A DNA stretch of 64,000 nt, from positions 52,999 to 116,998 of the forward strand of contig CAZSDZ010000002.1 in the NCBI GenBank assembly GCA_964605795.1. Direction: 5' to 3'. How positions within the stretch are numbered: the stretch's first letter is position 1; the number at the start of each line of letters is the position of its first letter. The DNA comes from JAFGOM01 sp964605795 (GTDB lineage: Archaea; Halobacteriota; Methanomicrobia; Methanomicrobiales; Methanospirillaceae). A program made the position numbers and the translations under genes. The notes under the pieces were generated by a model that was not told the origin of the DNA, did no database searches, and saw nothing but the letters and a program-made list of their open reading frames with translations. Positions 45,492 to 53,858 of this stretch are shown here, piece after piece.

Positions 45492-46123
45492 CAGAGGGTA
45501 TATCCAATGCCAGCTAAAAGACGACGTGCCCAGATGAGTTTTCCCCGTTTTATCGGATTCACATCGGGATCATCGAGGGAAAACCCTAAGAAAACAAGGG
45601 ATTTTGCGCCATGGGCATGTGCCAGATATGCTGCCCGGTCTCCATCAGTGAATCCTCCGTAATTATGCAGGTTGGCAAATGGTTCTGCCTGTGTTGTACA
45701 GACAAGCGGGCCGGAGAAGAGAGGTATCCATCTTTTTAGCAGTGCACTATTGTCACCATGGGCATGTACCACAACGATTGTTCCATTCCTGTTTAAATCA
45801 ATGATATAATCATCGGCTCCATCAAGATCGGTAACGATGATATCAGGTGTAATACCATGTGCAATAACCTGATCTGTTGCCGCATCTGCGGTAATAACAG
45901 GTTTTTTTATATCATGTGATCGTTTGAGATCATCAGAGAGGTTTGGTCCGTTACCACAGATGGTAACAACCTGGTTTTTGATGAGATCGGTTACCAGTTT
46001 TTCATCATCCCGGGATGTAAGGGAAGAGAGAAGTACTGCCGCTTCCCTGTCCTTTTTTATATCAAAAGAAAAATAATCAAGTATTTCTCGGTATATGGGT
46101 TCCCATTCTTTATAACTCACCAT
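45491..46123 (-). CDS. mptE: 6-hydroxymethyl-7,8-dihydropterin pyrophosphokinase MptE
   Basis: Archaeal, non-FolK enzyme that pyrophosphorylates hydroxymethyldihydropterin on the way to tetrahydromethanopterin. 210 aa. A DUF115-type core is visible: VVTICGNGPNLSDDL, ITADAATDQVIAHGITPDIIVTDLDG (given in part) and VVHAHGDNS. It lies between the TrkA-N/DHH gene (14-nt overlap) and the radical SAM gene (1-nt overlap), so the three are translationally coupled. GAGG precedes the ATG by about 6 nt. Confidence 0.88.
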   Translation of the reverse strand: MVSYKEWEPIYREILDYFSFDIKKDREAAVLLSSLTSRDDEKLVTDLIKNQVVTICGNGPNLSDDLKRSHDIKKPVITADAATDQVIAHGITPDIIVTDLDGADDYIIDLNRNGTIVVVHAHGDNSALLKRWIPLFSGPLVCTTQAEPFANLHNYGGFTDGDRAAYLAHAHGAKSLVFLGFSLDDPDVNPIKRGKLIWARRLLAGIGYTL

Positions 46124-47615
46124 TTTTATCCTCTAAAAGTCCCACGAGTCGGTAAAACTTCAGAAGGAGAGGATCAATGATAAGATTGAGAAGGTCCTCC
46201 TTCTCCTTTACCTCTGAGAAGAACCGTAACGGAATTGATGCGGCAGCCATCGTAACGTGGCCACCGGCATCACCTATCTTCCCGAACGATTCACTCATGA
46301 CATTACCAAGGTTTAATCGCATATCCCTGTTTCTCCCTGATATGATGATGGCATCATCGGTTATTCCGTATACCAGTGCGGTGCTGATACCTTCCAGGTT
46401 TATCAGGAGATCCGCAGCCTGGGGAAGAGCGTCCCTGTTTCTTACGTATCCGATATTTGAGAAGAGATATCCGTTTTTTGCTCTTCTGTTTGTTATTGAC
46501 TTTCCCAGTATGTCTAATGTCTCGTGTGAGAACTGGGGTGACATGATCTTCTCAAGGAGATCACTATCGATGTAGTTAATAAGATACGCTGATGCGTTGA
46601 GATCCTCTATACTGACATTCCTTCGGAAATGTTTCGTATCTGAACGAATCCCATACATAAGTGCCGTAGCAACACGGACATCGGGTTGTATCTGAAGTTC
46701 CTGCAGGTACTGGGTTAGAATGGTTGCGCAGGAACCAAATCCGGGTCTTACGTCTCGAAATCCACCCCATACAATCTCGGAGGCAGGCTCTGGATGATGA
46801 TCAATAATAACATCAGCGGTGATTCGCGAGTTCAGACCATTATTAATACCAGGACCGGGACTGTCAACAATAGCGAAATGATCGCATGCTGCCATCAGGT
46901 CTGAATCAAGACGGTCCATCTTGATGTTGAGCAGGTTGACAAGGGCCCGGTTCTCCTGGTGTCCAATATCACCATCATACAAAATTTTTATTTTAAGTCC
47001 GGGATTAACATGAGCTACGATCATCTCAAGCGCCATTGCACACGAAATTGCATCAGGATCCGGATTGGTATGGGCAACAATGCAGAATGTTCCTGTACAC
47101 TGCAGAATTACTGCCTCGAGATCTTTTGATATCCGGTGACGCTGATATCCCTTCAGAAACCTGACTGCCGTCTCAGAGACGACCTGCTGTGGATAGAGCA
47201 CGAGATCTGCCCCTGCATCACGCAGGATCCGTTCACTGATAGGATCGATAGCCCGGGCAACGACGAATACATGAGGATATTCTTTTCTGATGAGTTTTAC
47301 CGCATGGAAATTTGCTTCATGATTATCACTGACAAGGAATGCTGCCTGAAATGGAGGGATTCCCTGGAGCATGAGGGGATCATTCATGTCCCGCTGCACT
47401 GCCTCTAAATTCTGTTCCCGTAACTCATGTACCCGTTCATCCTCTTTATCCATTAAAAAAAGGTGAACCCCGTTATTTTTGAGCTGTTCAACGATGAGAT
47501 ACCCGACACTTCCACATCCACATATCAGATACGTTCCGGAATCAGATCTCCCCCGTGTGCCATGCTCAGGCATACCAGTAGATTTGTTTTCATGAGCTAT
47601 TAATAATAATGGCAA
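46110..47615 (-). CDS. TrkA-N domain fused to DHH/DHHA1 phosphoesterase
   Basis: 501 aa. Residues 25-150 form an NAD-binding TrkA-N (RCK) domain starting with YLICGCGSVGYLIVEQL. Residues 165-495 are a DHH-type phosphoesterase: HTNPDPDAISCA, IVDSPGPG, DHHPEPAS and the C-terminal DAGGHVTMAAASIP of DHHA1. DHH enzymes cut nanoRNA, pAp or cyclic dinucleotides; a nucleotide-sensing RCK domain suggests regulated hydrolysis. The ATG at 47615 has GGAG about 12 nt upstream; ATG 47573 is an alternative. Confidence 0.85.
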   Translation of the reverse strand: MPLLLIAHENKSTGMPEHGTRGRSDSGTYLICGCGSVGYLIVEQLKNNGVHLFLMDKEDERVHELREQNLEAVQRDMNDPLMLQGIPPFQAAFLVSDNHEANFHAVKLIRKEYPHVFVVARAIDPISERILRDAGADLVLYPQQVVSETAVRFLKGYQRHRISKDLEAVILQCTGTFCIVAHTNPDPDAISCAMALEMIVAHVNPGLKIKILYDGDIGHQENRALVNLLNIKMDRLDSDLMAACDHFAIVDSPGPGINNGLNSRITADVIIDHHPEPASEIVWGGFRDVRPGFGSCATILTQYLQELQIQPDVRVATALMYGIRSDTKHFRRNVSIEDLNASAYLINYIDSDLLEKIMSPQFSHETLDILGKSITNRRAKNGYLFSNIGYVRNRDALPQAADLLINLEGISTALVYGITDDAIIISGRNRDMRLNLGNVMSESFGKIGDAGGHVTMAAASIPLRFFSEVKEKEDLLNLIIDPLLLKFYRLVGLLEDKNGEL

Positions 47616-47717
47616 TAATTATCTTCTCTCCAGGAAAGAAAAGCCAAAACTATCATATCATTCATGATATAACCGTCCACCCGGATCTGTTTTCTCAAAA
47701 AATGACTCTCCGTTAGG

Positions 47718-47730
47718 TATAAATTAAATA
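47718..47730 (+). promoter_or_regulatory. TATA box of the tRNA-Lys gene
   Basis: TATAAATTAAATA, centred about 29 nt before the mature 5' end of the tRNA. Confidence 0.6.
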
Positions 47731-47752
47731 ATGGTGAAGTATGTAGGCACAA

Positions 47753-47825
47753 GGGCTTGTAGCTTAGCTGGCAGAGCGACGGACTCTTAATCCGTAGGTC
47801 AGGGGTTCGAATCCCTTCAGGCCCG
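47753..47825 (+). tRNA. tRNA-Lys (anticodon CTT)
   Basis: 73 nt with the full cloverleaf. The acceptor stem GGGCTTG pairs with CAGGCCC, the anticodon stem ACGGA/TCCGT encloses the loop CTCTTAA with anticodon CTT, and the T-loop is GGTTCGAAT. Discriminator G; CCA is not encoded. Confidence 0.95.
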
Positions 47826-47830
47826 CTCTA

Positions 47831-47845
47831 TTTTTTGATTTTTTT
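47831..47845 (+). terminator. T-rich terminator after tRNA-Lys
   Basis: Six T, GA, then seven T begin 5 nt after the tRNA. Confidence 0.6.
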
Positions 47846-47903
47846 CCTATCTTTTATCTGAAGATATTAATGGTCTCGTGATTAATAATTCCGGTAGATA
47901 GGA

Positions 47904-48095
47904 ATGAATACCAACGATCCATCGTACGATGAAGTAATCTGCAATCACTGCGAAGGTGAGGGATGCTGCTTTTGTAACACAACAGGTCGTGTCCTTGTCA
48001 GCCATCCCCCCCGAATGTGCCGGCATTGCAATGGAATCGGATGCATATATTGTGGATACACCGGATGGTCTGGTTTGAAGGGAAAATACGATTGA
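47904..48095 (+). CDS. Small CxxC zinc-binding protein (DnaJ-like zinc ribbon)
   Basis: 63 aa with four CxxC-type pairs: CNHCEGEGCCFC and CRHCNGIGCIYCG, separated by about 15 residues. The Cx2CxGxGC pattern resembles the central zinc domain of DnaJ, here without a J domain. It could be a stand-alone zinc chaperone or adaptor. ATG 47904 follows AGGA directly, so the ribosome-binding site is not standard. Confidence 0.7.
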   Translation: MNTNDPSYDEVICNHCEGEGCCFCNTTGRVLVSHPPRMCRHCNGIGCIYCGYTGWSGLKGKYD

Positions 48096-48205
48096 TTAAT
48101 CGTTACCATTCGTGTGTTGCCGTCCAGGAAAAGGTATCTGCCACCCTGAATTGTACCTTATCAATCGATAAACTCACGTGATTTTGCAGGAGACAAATCA
48201 TTATT

Positions 48206-51200
48206 ATGAAGATCTCATTTGGTCCGAACCCTGACGCAATGAGACGGAAAGGAGATTTTAACGGACTGATTAAACTTGCAGGATCAAAAAAAGGGAGAAA
48301 TATTCGAGTACAGGCCTTAAAAGAATTAGGCAGAATGAAAAACCAGGAAGCAGTTAACGCTGTCGTTTCGTTATTGTCAAGTCCAGACCCGGTAATCCAG
48401 AAAGCCGCTTTGAAGTGTCTTGCGAGTATCGGATCTCCGGCAGTAGAACCGCTTATCACTTTTTATGCTCAAGAATCAGGTACAAATAATTCCCTGATTC
48501 ATCAGACGCTTGTTACTATTGGTCAGGAAGCGGTACATGATCTGATTGAATCCTTACAAACATTGCCCATCAGGGGAAAGGAACAGGCTGTTTATACCCT
48601 GGTTGAGATCGGAGAATCCGCCGTCCCGGATCTGATATCTGCTCTTGCTGATTCAGATCCCATGATTCGGGATCTCGCCGAGGTTGCCCTTGATAAGATT
48701 GGGATACCTGCAGTCCCATATCTTATTCGTGGCCTGGTTGATGATGAGGATGAGATCCAGGCACGTTGTGCTACTATCCTTATCTGCAAGGGATCCACAG
48801 TGGTTCCCCATCTTCTCGATGCAATGCGTGGGGGATCTCAGGATCTAAAGACCATGATCTCTTTTATTTTCCAACAGATCGGTGAGACTGCCTTAAAACC
48901 ACTCATGGTTTCTTTAAGAACTCCGGATCACCGGATTGTCTCGGTTACAAGGGAAGCCTGTATCGGATACGGACCATCCTGCATTGATTCACTTCTTATG
49001 GAACTTTTGAATGGGACCGATGCAAGCAGGCATGCTGCAGGAACGGTTCTTATCAGATTTGGATCTGATGCAATACAACCACTTGCGCTGGCCATTTCAC
49101 AATCAGATGATGAATCGAGAAGAGAGATCTCGGGTATCTTTTCCGATATCGGTAAGGAATCAATACCGATTCTTATCGGACTAATGCATCATGCTGATAC
49201 CGCGGTAGTTCAGACCGCTTCAGATGCACTGGCGATGATAGGTTCTCCTGCAGTAAGACCATTATTGGAGAACGGGGCAGGGAAAGAGGAATCTTTCCGT
49301 TTACTCATCAGAGGTATTATCAGAAATATGGGGGATGAGGCTGTTGCTCCGCTTTCCGAAGCAGTCGAGGGGAATAATCCGGGATATGCGATATTTGCCA
49401 TTCAGATGATAAAAGGAATTTCTTCCCCCATTTATCAGGATGTAATTATTAAAGGACTGCATTCATCGTCCCACGAAGTCAGGGGAGAGGCTTTATCAGC
49501 TCTCGAGAGCATGGGTTCTTCTGCAGTAGGGAGCCTAATATCACTTCTCTCTGATTCATCTGACGAGATACGAATGCAGGTTCAGTCTCTCATTATTAAA
49601 ATTGGGAAGGATGCGGTCCCAGCGTTGCTGGCTGCACGATCCGATCCAGACATTGCTCTTTCTGCTGATTTTGAATGGATAATCGGGGAGATAGGGAAGG
49701 ATGCAGTCCCTGCTCTAATCGAGGCTCTTATGGAGGATGAAGGCACGGCTGATACGGCAAAACGCCTTCTTACTGCCATTGGAGTGGATGTTATTCCCTC
49801 ACTTCTTCCCATGATTGAGGTAGGCAATCCCTTCCGAGATAGGGCCATATCACTTATCCAGACTCTGTTCCGGAGGTTCCCTGACGAAAGTCTGCGTCAA
49901 TTTGCATATCACACCCCATTAGATTCCTATTCTCTCCTGTGCGATATCATCCGTGAAGTGAGCGACGATTTGACTGCCATTTTTATTCATGGCCTTCATT
50001 CATCAGATGCACAGGTTTGTGAGTGGTGCTCAATAATCCTTGTTGAGTTGAACGAAGAAGCAATACTTCCTCTGATAGAATCGATACGAGATACCGATGA
50101 GTCATATGGACTAACCGTTACCTCCATTCTTGTGCAGATAGGAAAACCCAGTATCGCACCACTTGCTGCTTCAATCAGGGATCCAAAAGTCAGGCTTTAT
50201 GCGGTAGCTGCTCTTGGAATGATAGGAGAGGCGGCAATAGAGCTGTTAATACCCCTTCTATCTGATGAAGACGAGGCAGTCGTCTCTTCTGCAGGACTTT
50301 GTTTAGGGAAGATAGGCCCACCTGCCCTGCCTTTCCTTATCCCACTCTTTTTTACTGATACCAGGTATGCAAAGATTGTTGGGAGAATATTCCAGCAGAT
50401 TGGCACTCCGGCACTCCCGCCCTTAATTGAACAGATGAAAAAAGAAGAAGATACCCGGTCCCGGCATTTTGCCATTCTCATCGCTACGGTCGTATCCATC
50501 GGACTCGGGAAAAATGAATCACTATGTACGTTATTTCGAATTACCGATACAAAAACAGCTTTGATTCTCGGGAATGCATTCGGTCTTTCAGGAGTTAGTG
50601 TTGTTCGTCCCCTTTTAAACGGAGTTGCCGCCTATGATAAAGGAGTCCCTCAAATTGTATCCATTGCCATAAAAACCATAGGATCTCCTGCAATTCCCTA
50701 TATCGTCGAGCAGATACAGCATTACCATCGTTCTGATCGTCATGTCATCCCGTTTCTTTTTCTCCTAACCATTCCCCACAATCCAGAAGTGATCCCGCTC
50801 CTGCGGAGTTGGTATCGCAGTTCAGAGAGTGAGATACGGGCTGCGGTTATCAAAAACCTGGAACCGTTCGGATCTACTGCATCAGATATCTTTACCAGTG
50901 CAATGAATGATGATCCGCGTGTCAAACTGGCGGCAGTACAGGCAATGGGAACAATCGGACTGCCTGTTCTTGACAGTCTTCTTATTGCTATGAAAGATCC
51001 TGATAACTCCATACGAAGTGCTGCAGTGGCAGCAATCGCCAATATCGGAATGCCTGCCAAGTATATGCTTATCCAGATGCTTTCTGATTCAGATCGGCAG
51101 GTCAGACACGATGCCGCAGTACTCCTTTCCGGAATGAGGTGGGAACCGAAATATACAACTGACAGGCTTGCTTACCTGTATGCATCAGAAGACTGGGACA

Positions 51201-51331
51201 GCCTTGTCGCAATCGGTCCACCAGCAATTGAGATCCTGCAACAGGGTGCGAATGACTCAGACCCGAAGATCCAGAAGAGAACGAGGGAGTGTCTTTCATT
51301 AATTCAGAAGAACACAATGCAGGAGATTTGA
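48206..51331 (+). CDS. Giant HEAT-repeat (PBS lyase type) protein
   Basis: 1041 aa made almost wholly of helical HEAT-like repeats of about 31 residues. Typical units carry Ala-Val-Pro-hydrophobic-Leu-Ile turns, such as SAVPDLISAL, PAVPYLIRGL, DAVPALIEAL and PALPFLIPLF; about thirty such units are present. There is no signal peptide or membrane helix. Such solenoids serve as protein-binding scaffolds. The stop codon overlaps the start of a 19-codon frame that precedes pyrB. Partners unknown. Confidence 0.88.
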   Translation: MKISFGPNPDAMRRKGDFNGLIKLAGSKKGRNIRVQALKELGRMKNQEAVNAVVSLLSSPDPVIQKAALKCLASIGSPAVEPLITFYAQESGTNNSLIHQTLVTIGQEAVHDLIESLQTLPIRGKEQAVYTLVEIGESAVPDLISALADSDPMIRDLAEVALDKIGIPAVPYLIRGLVDDEDEIQARCATILICKGSTVVPHLLDAMRGGSQDLKTMISFIFQQIGETALKPLMVSLRTPDHRIVSVTREACIGYGPSCIDSLLMELLNGTDASRHAAGTVLIRFGSDAIQPLALAISQSDDESRREISGIFSDIGKESIPILIGLMHHADTAVVQTASDALAMIGSPAVRPLLENGAGKEESFRLLIRGIIRNMGDEAVAPLSEAVEGNNPGYAIFAIQMIKGISSPIYQDVIIKGLHSSSHEVRGEALSALESMGSSAVGSLISLLSDSSDEIRMQVQSLIIKIGKDAVPALLAARSDPDIALSADFEWIIGEIGKDAVPALIEALMEDEGTADTAKRLLTAIGVDVIPSLLPMIEVGNPFRDRAISLIQTLFRRFPDESLRQFAYHTPLDSYSLLCDIIREVSDDLTAIFIHGLHSSDAQVCEWCSIILVELNEEAILPLIESIRDTDESYGLTVTSILVQIGKPSIAPLAASIRDPKVRLYAVAALGMIGEAAIELLIPLLSDEDEAVVSSAGLCLGKIGPPALPFLIPLFFTDTRYAKIVGRIFQQIGTPALPPLIEQMKKEEDTRSRHFAILIATVVSIGLGKNESLCTLFRITDTKTALILGNAFGLSGVSVVRPLLNGVAAYDKGVPQIVSIAIKTIGSPAIPYIVEQIQHYHRSDRHVIPFLFLLTIPHNPEVIPLLRSWYRSSESEIRAAVIKNLEPFGSTASDIFTSAMNDDPRVKLAAVQAMGTIGLPVLDSLLIAMKDPDNSIRSAAVAAIANIGMPAKYMLIQMLSDSDRQVRHDAAVLLSGMRWEPKYTTDRLAYLYASEDWDSLVAIGPPAIEILQQGANDSDPKIQKRTRECLSLIQKNTMQEI

Positions 51332-51390
51332 TGAATCCGTCAGGAATTATCCGGCCTGATGGGACTAAAACCATCTGGATGTATGAATGA
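51331..51390 (+). CDS. Candidate 19-aa leader peptide before pyrB
   Basis: ATG overlapping the HEAT-protein stop as TGATG, with AGGAG 5 nt upstream; 19 codons ending in TGA 10 nt before the pyrB ATG. It begins MNPSGIIRPDG. It could couple translation of the HEAT gene to pyrB or act as a leader peptide. No terminator hairpin with a T-run follows, so bacterial-type attenuation is not indicated. Confidence 0.35.
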   Translation: MNPSGIIRPDGTKTIWMYE

Positions 51391-51400
51391 CCGGAGGAGT

Positions 51401-52300
51401 ATGGTTAAACACATCATCTCGATACGTGACCTTGACCGGGATGCGATAGATACATTACTGGACAAAGCGCTCATCATCTCAAAAAAATGGCCTGATAACA
51501 GACCATTACAGGGGAAGATACTCGGTCTGCTTTTTTTTGAACCGAGCACAAGAACCAGGATGTCATTTGAGTCTGCGATGCTCAGGCTTGGGGGAACCTG
51601 TTTAAACCTCGGGGGTCCGGAGGTCAGTTCAGTTTCGAAGGGAGAGACACTTGCTGACACCATCCGGGTTGTGAATGGGTATGTTGATGCTCTTGTGCTG
51701 CGTCATCCCCGGATAGGGGCAGCCCAGATGGCCTCTGAATTCTCCCGGGTTCCGGTTATTAACGGAGGAGACGGCTCAGGACAACACCCCTCCCAGACAC
51801 TCATCGATCTCTTTACTATCCGTGAGTCGATGCCCCTTGATGGCATACAGGTTGGCATGATAGGAGACCTCAATTATGGTCGTACTACCCATTCTCTTGT
51901 TTATGCTCTCGCGAAATATGACGCCACCATACATACGGTAACCCCTGAAGGGCTGGGATTTCCACAATCAGTTATCGACAATCTTGCTGATATGAATATC
52001 CAGATAATCCAGCATCAGACCATCGAAGAGATCATCGATGAACTAAACGTTCTCTATGTCACCCGCATTCAGCGTGAACGATTCCCTGATGTTGCCTCAT
52101 ACCTGCATGTCGCTTCGAGTTATCGGATAGTTCCTGAACTTTTTTTAAATGTCTCGAAAAACCTGATCATTCTTCATCCGCTACCACGATTAGATGAGAT
52201 CGATCCGGGAGTGGACAGCCTGCCCTATGCAAAATACTTCAGGCAGTCAGATAATGGAATTCCTGTACGAATGGCAATGCTTACGGATGTGCTCGGATGA
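51401..52300 (+). CDS. pyrB: Aspartate carbamoyltransferase, catalytic subunit
   Basis: Catalyses carbamoyl phosphate plus aspartate to carbamoyl aspartate, the first committed step of pyrimidine synthesis. 299 aa. The carbamoyl-phosphate loop is FEPSTRTRMSFE (near residue 48), with HPSQTLIDL and HPLPRLDEI also present. The ATG at 51401 follows GGAGGAG closely (3 nt from GGAGG); the frame is open further upstream, but that segment does not look like family sequence. It overlaps pyrI by 4 nt. Confidence 0.95.
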   Translation: MVKHIISIRDLDRDAIDTLLDKALIISKKWPDNRPLQGKILGLLFFEPSTRTRMSFESAMLRLGGTCLNLGGPEVSSVSKGETLADTIRVVNGYVDALVLRHPRIGAAQMASEFSRVPVINGGDGSGQHPSQTLIDLFTIRESMPLDGIQVGMIGDLNYGRTTHSLVYALAKYDATIHTVTPEGLGFPQSVIDNLADMNIQIIQHQTIEEIIDELNVLYVTRIQRERFPDVASYLHVASSYRIVPELFLNVSKNLIILHPLPRLDEIDPGVDSLPYAKYFRQSDNGIPVRMAMLTDVLG

Positions 52301-52764
52301 TAGGAGAAAAATATCGCCAGGGTCTTGTCATCAGTACCATTAAAGATGGAACGGTCATCGATCATATCACCGGCGGTGAAGCACTCAATGTACTGCGCAT
52401 TATCGGCATTACCGGCAGTACGCAGGAGATGGTCAGTATCGCAACAAACGTAAAGAGTACGGTTATGGGGAAGAAAGATGTGGTTAAGATCGGAAACCGT
52501 GAACTCTCCCGCGAACAGGTTGACCGGATTGCACTGATTGCACCACGTGCCACCATAAACATTGTCAGGGATTACGATGTTGTTGAGAAGAAAGGAGTGA
52601 GTGTTCCAGATACCATCATCGGGATTGTCCAGTGTCCAAACCCCTGTTGTATCACGAATGCAGGAGAACCGGTACAGACACGATTTGTCATGGAACCACG
52701 CGGTCTTGTCTGTTCATATTGTGACTGGGTTTTATCCTGCGATATAACCAGTCATTTTTTATAA
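52297..52764 (+). CDS. pyrI: Aspartate carbamoyltransferase, regulatory subunit
   Basis: Allosteric subunit of 155 aa. The N-terminal nucleotide-binding domain includes the VIDHITGGEALNVLRIIGI segment; the C-terminal zinc domain has CPNPCC and CSYC, the four-cysteine site that holds it to PyrB. Coupled to pyrB by an ATGA overlap, so the holoenzyme is probably feedback-regulated by nucleotides. Confidence 0.95.
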   Translation: MIGEKYRQGLVISTIKDGTVIDHITGGEALNVLRIIGITGSTQEMVSIATNVKSTVMGKKDVVKIGNRELSREQVDRIALIAPRATINIVRDYDVVEKKGVSVPDTIIGIVQCPNPCCITNAGEPVQTRFVMEPRGLVCSYCDWVLSCDITSHFL

Positions 52765-52871
52765 ACACGGTATTATGCATTTAAACAGGGATAACAGGGA
52801 AGGAAGGTCAGCAGGTCGGTCATGGTATTGGATAGTATGATTCGGATCGATATGGGAAGAGTATCTTTGAT

Positions 52872-53333
52872 TTATGAACTGATGAGTTTTCCATGCCGGT
52901 CAATCTCACCCCGATAAATCCTGGTACTTGATATCCATTTCCCGTCTTCTGCAAGCACACAACGTATCTGATGGATCTCGACACAGGGTCTGCCCCGCTC
53001 ATGGCGGATGCAATTTATTTCATGTGCGGTCTGGATGGTCTCTTCACTGACAACAAGCACATCAAACGATGATTCCAGTGTTGATCCAAAACGGTCGTTG
53101 AGTTCTTCGATCTCCCATGTTGCCTCTGGTGTGCATCTCTGTAAAAATGAAATAAGTTCCTGTAACCGTTTTTCATATGAGCGAACCGGATGACTCTTTC
53201 TTTTCGCAAATGCATCACTACACAGTCCGACGACAACATGCCCCTCTTGTCCTGCGATCTCAAACGCCCGTGAAAGAAGCATCTGATGACCGTCATGCAG
53301 GGGATCAAATGTCCCTCCGACCATAACCTTCAT
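52872..53333 (-). CDS. coaD: Phosphopantetheine adenylyltransferase, archaeal type
   Basis: Converts 4'-phosphopantetheine and ATP to dephospho-CoA. 153 aa, nucleotidyltransferase fold with GGTFDPLHDGHQMLL (HxGH motif) at the N-terminus and ISSTRIYRGEID (the ISSTxI motif) near the C-terminus. It faces pyrI convergently and is divergent from the carbonic anhydrase gene, with 30 nt between the start codons. Confidence 0.92.
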   Translation of the reverse strand: MKVMVGGTFDPLHDGHQMLLSRAFEIAGQEGHVVVGLCSDAFAKRKSHPVRSYEKRLQELISFLQRCTPEATWEIEELNDRFGSTLESSFDVLVVSEETIQTAHEINCIRHERGRPCVEIHQIRCVLAEDGKWISSTRIYRGEIDRHGKLISS

Positions 53334-53363
53334 AGTTCTGAATAGTTAAGTTCCTATGTTATT

Positions 53364-53858
53364 ATGAATTATCATCAATCTCCTGTCCCTGATAGTGTTT
53401 TTGTTGCGCCGAATGCAACACTTATAGGTGATATTACCCTTGGTTCTTTGGTAAATATCTGGTTCGGAGCGGTTGTCAGGGCAGATAAGGCTGCAGTAAC
53501 AATCGGTGATAAAAGCAATATCCAGGACACCTGTGTCGTCCATACATCCAGGGACTTTCCCGTGTCAATCGGGCACAATGTCTCGGTCGGTCATGGCGCC
53601 ATCCTTCACGGGTGTAGTATAGGAGATAATGTTCTCATTGGAATGGGAGCCATTATATTAAACGGGGCTGTGATTCAGGAAGGATCCATAATCGGTGCCG
53701 GAGCACTGGTCTCTGAAGGTAAGAATATCTCTTCCCGATCCCTCGTTCTCGGCCTGCCCGGAAAAGTGGTGAGAGAGGTACGTGAGGATGAGTACAGGGG
53801 TATTATTCACAATGCAGAAGAATATGTAAAACTGGCAGGGAAGTACAGGAATGAATGA
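53364..53858 (+). CDS. Gamma-class carbonic anhydrase family protein
   Basis: 164-aa left-handed beta-helix protein of hexapeptide repeats, a trimer in this family. Three metal-ligand histidines are visible: CVVHTS (near residue 60), and VGHGAILHGC (near residues 77 and 82). The protein could hydrate CO2 or be a related acyltransferase-like member; the second acidic loop that the methanogen Cam enzyme uses is not obvious. It overlaps the HdrA-like gene by 8 nt. Confidence 0.88.
   Translation: MNYHQSPVPDSVFVAPNATLIGDITLGSLVNIWFGAVVRADKAAVTIGDKSNIQDTCVVHTSRDFPVSIGHNVSVGHGAILHGCSIGDNVLIGMGAIILNGAVIQEGSIIGAGALVSEGKNISSRSLVLGLPGKVVREVREDEYRGIIHNAEEYVKLAGKYRNE

Noticed and set aside
51331..51400. 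Bacterial-type pyrimidine attenuator before pyrB
   Set aside because: There is a short frame but no hairpin followed by a T-run between it and pyrB.
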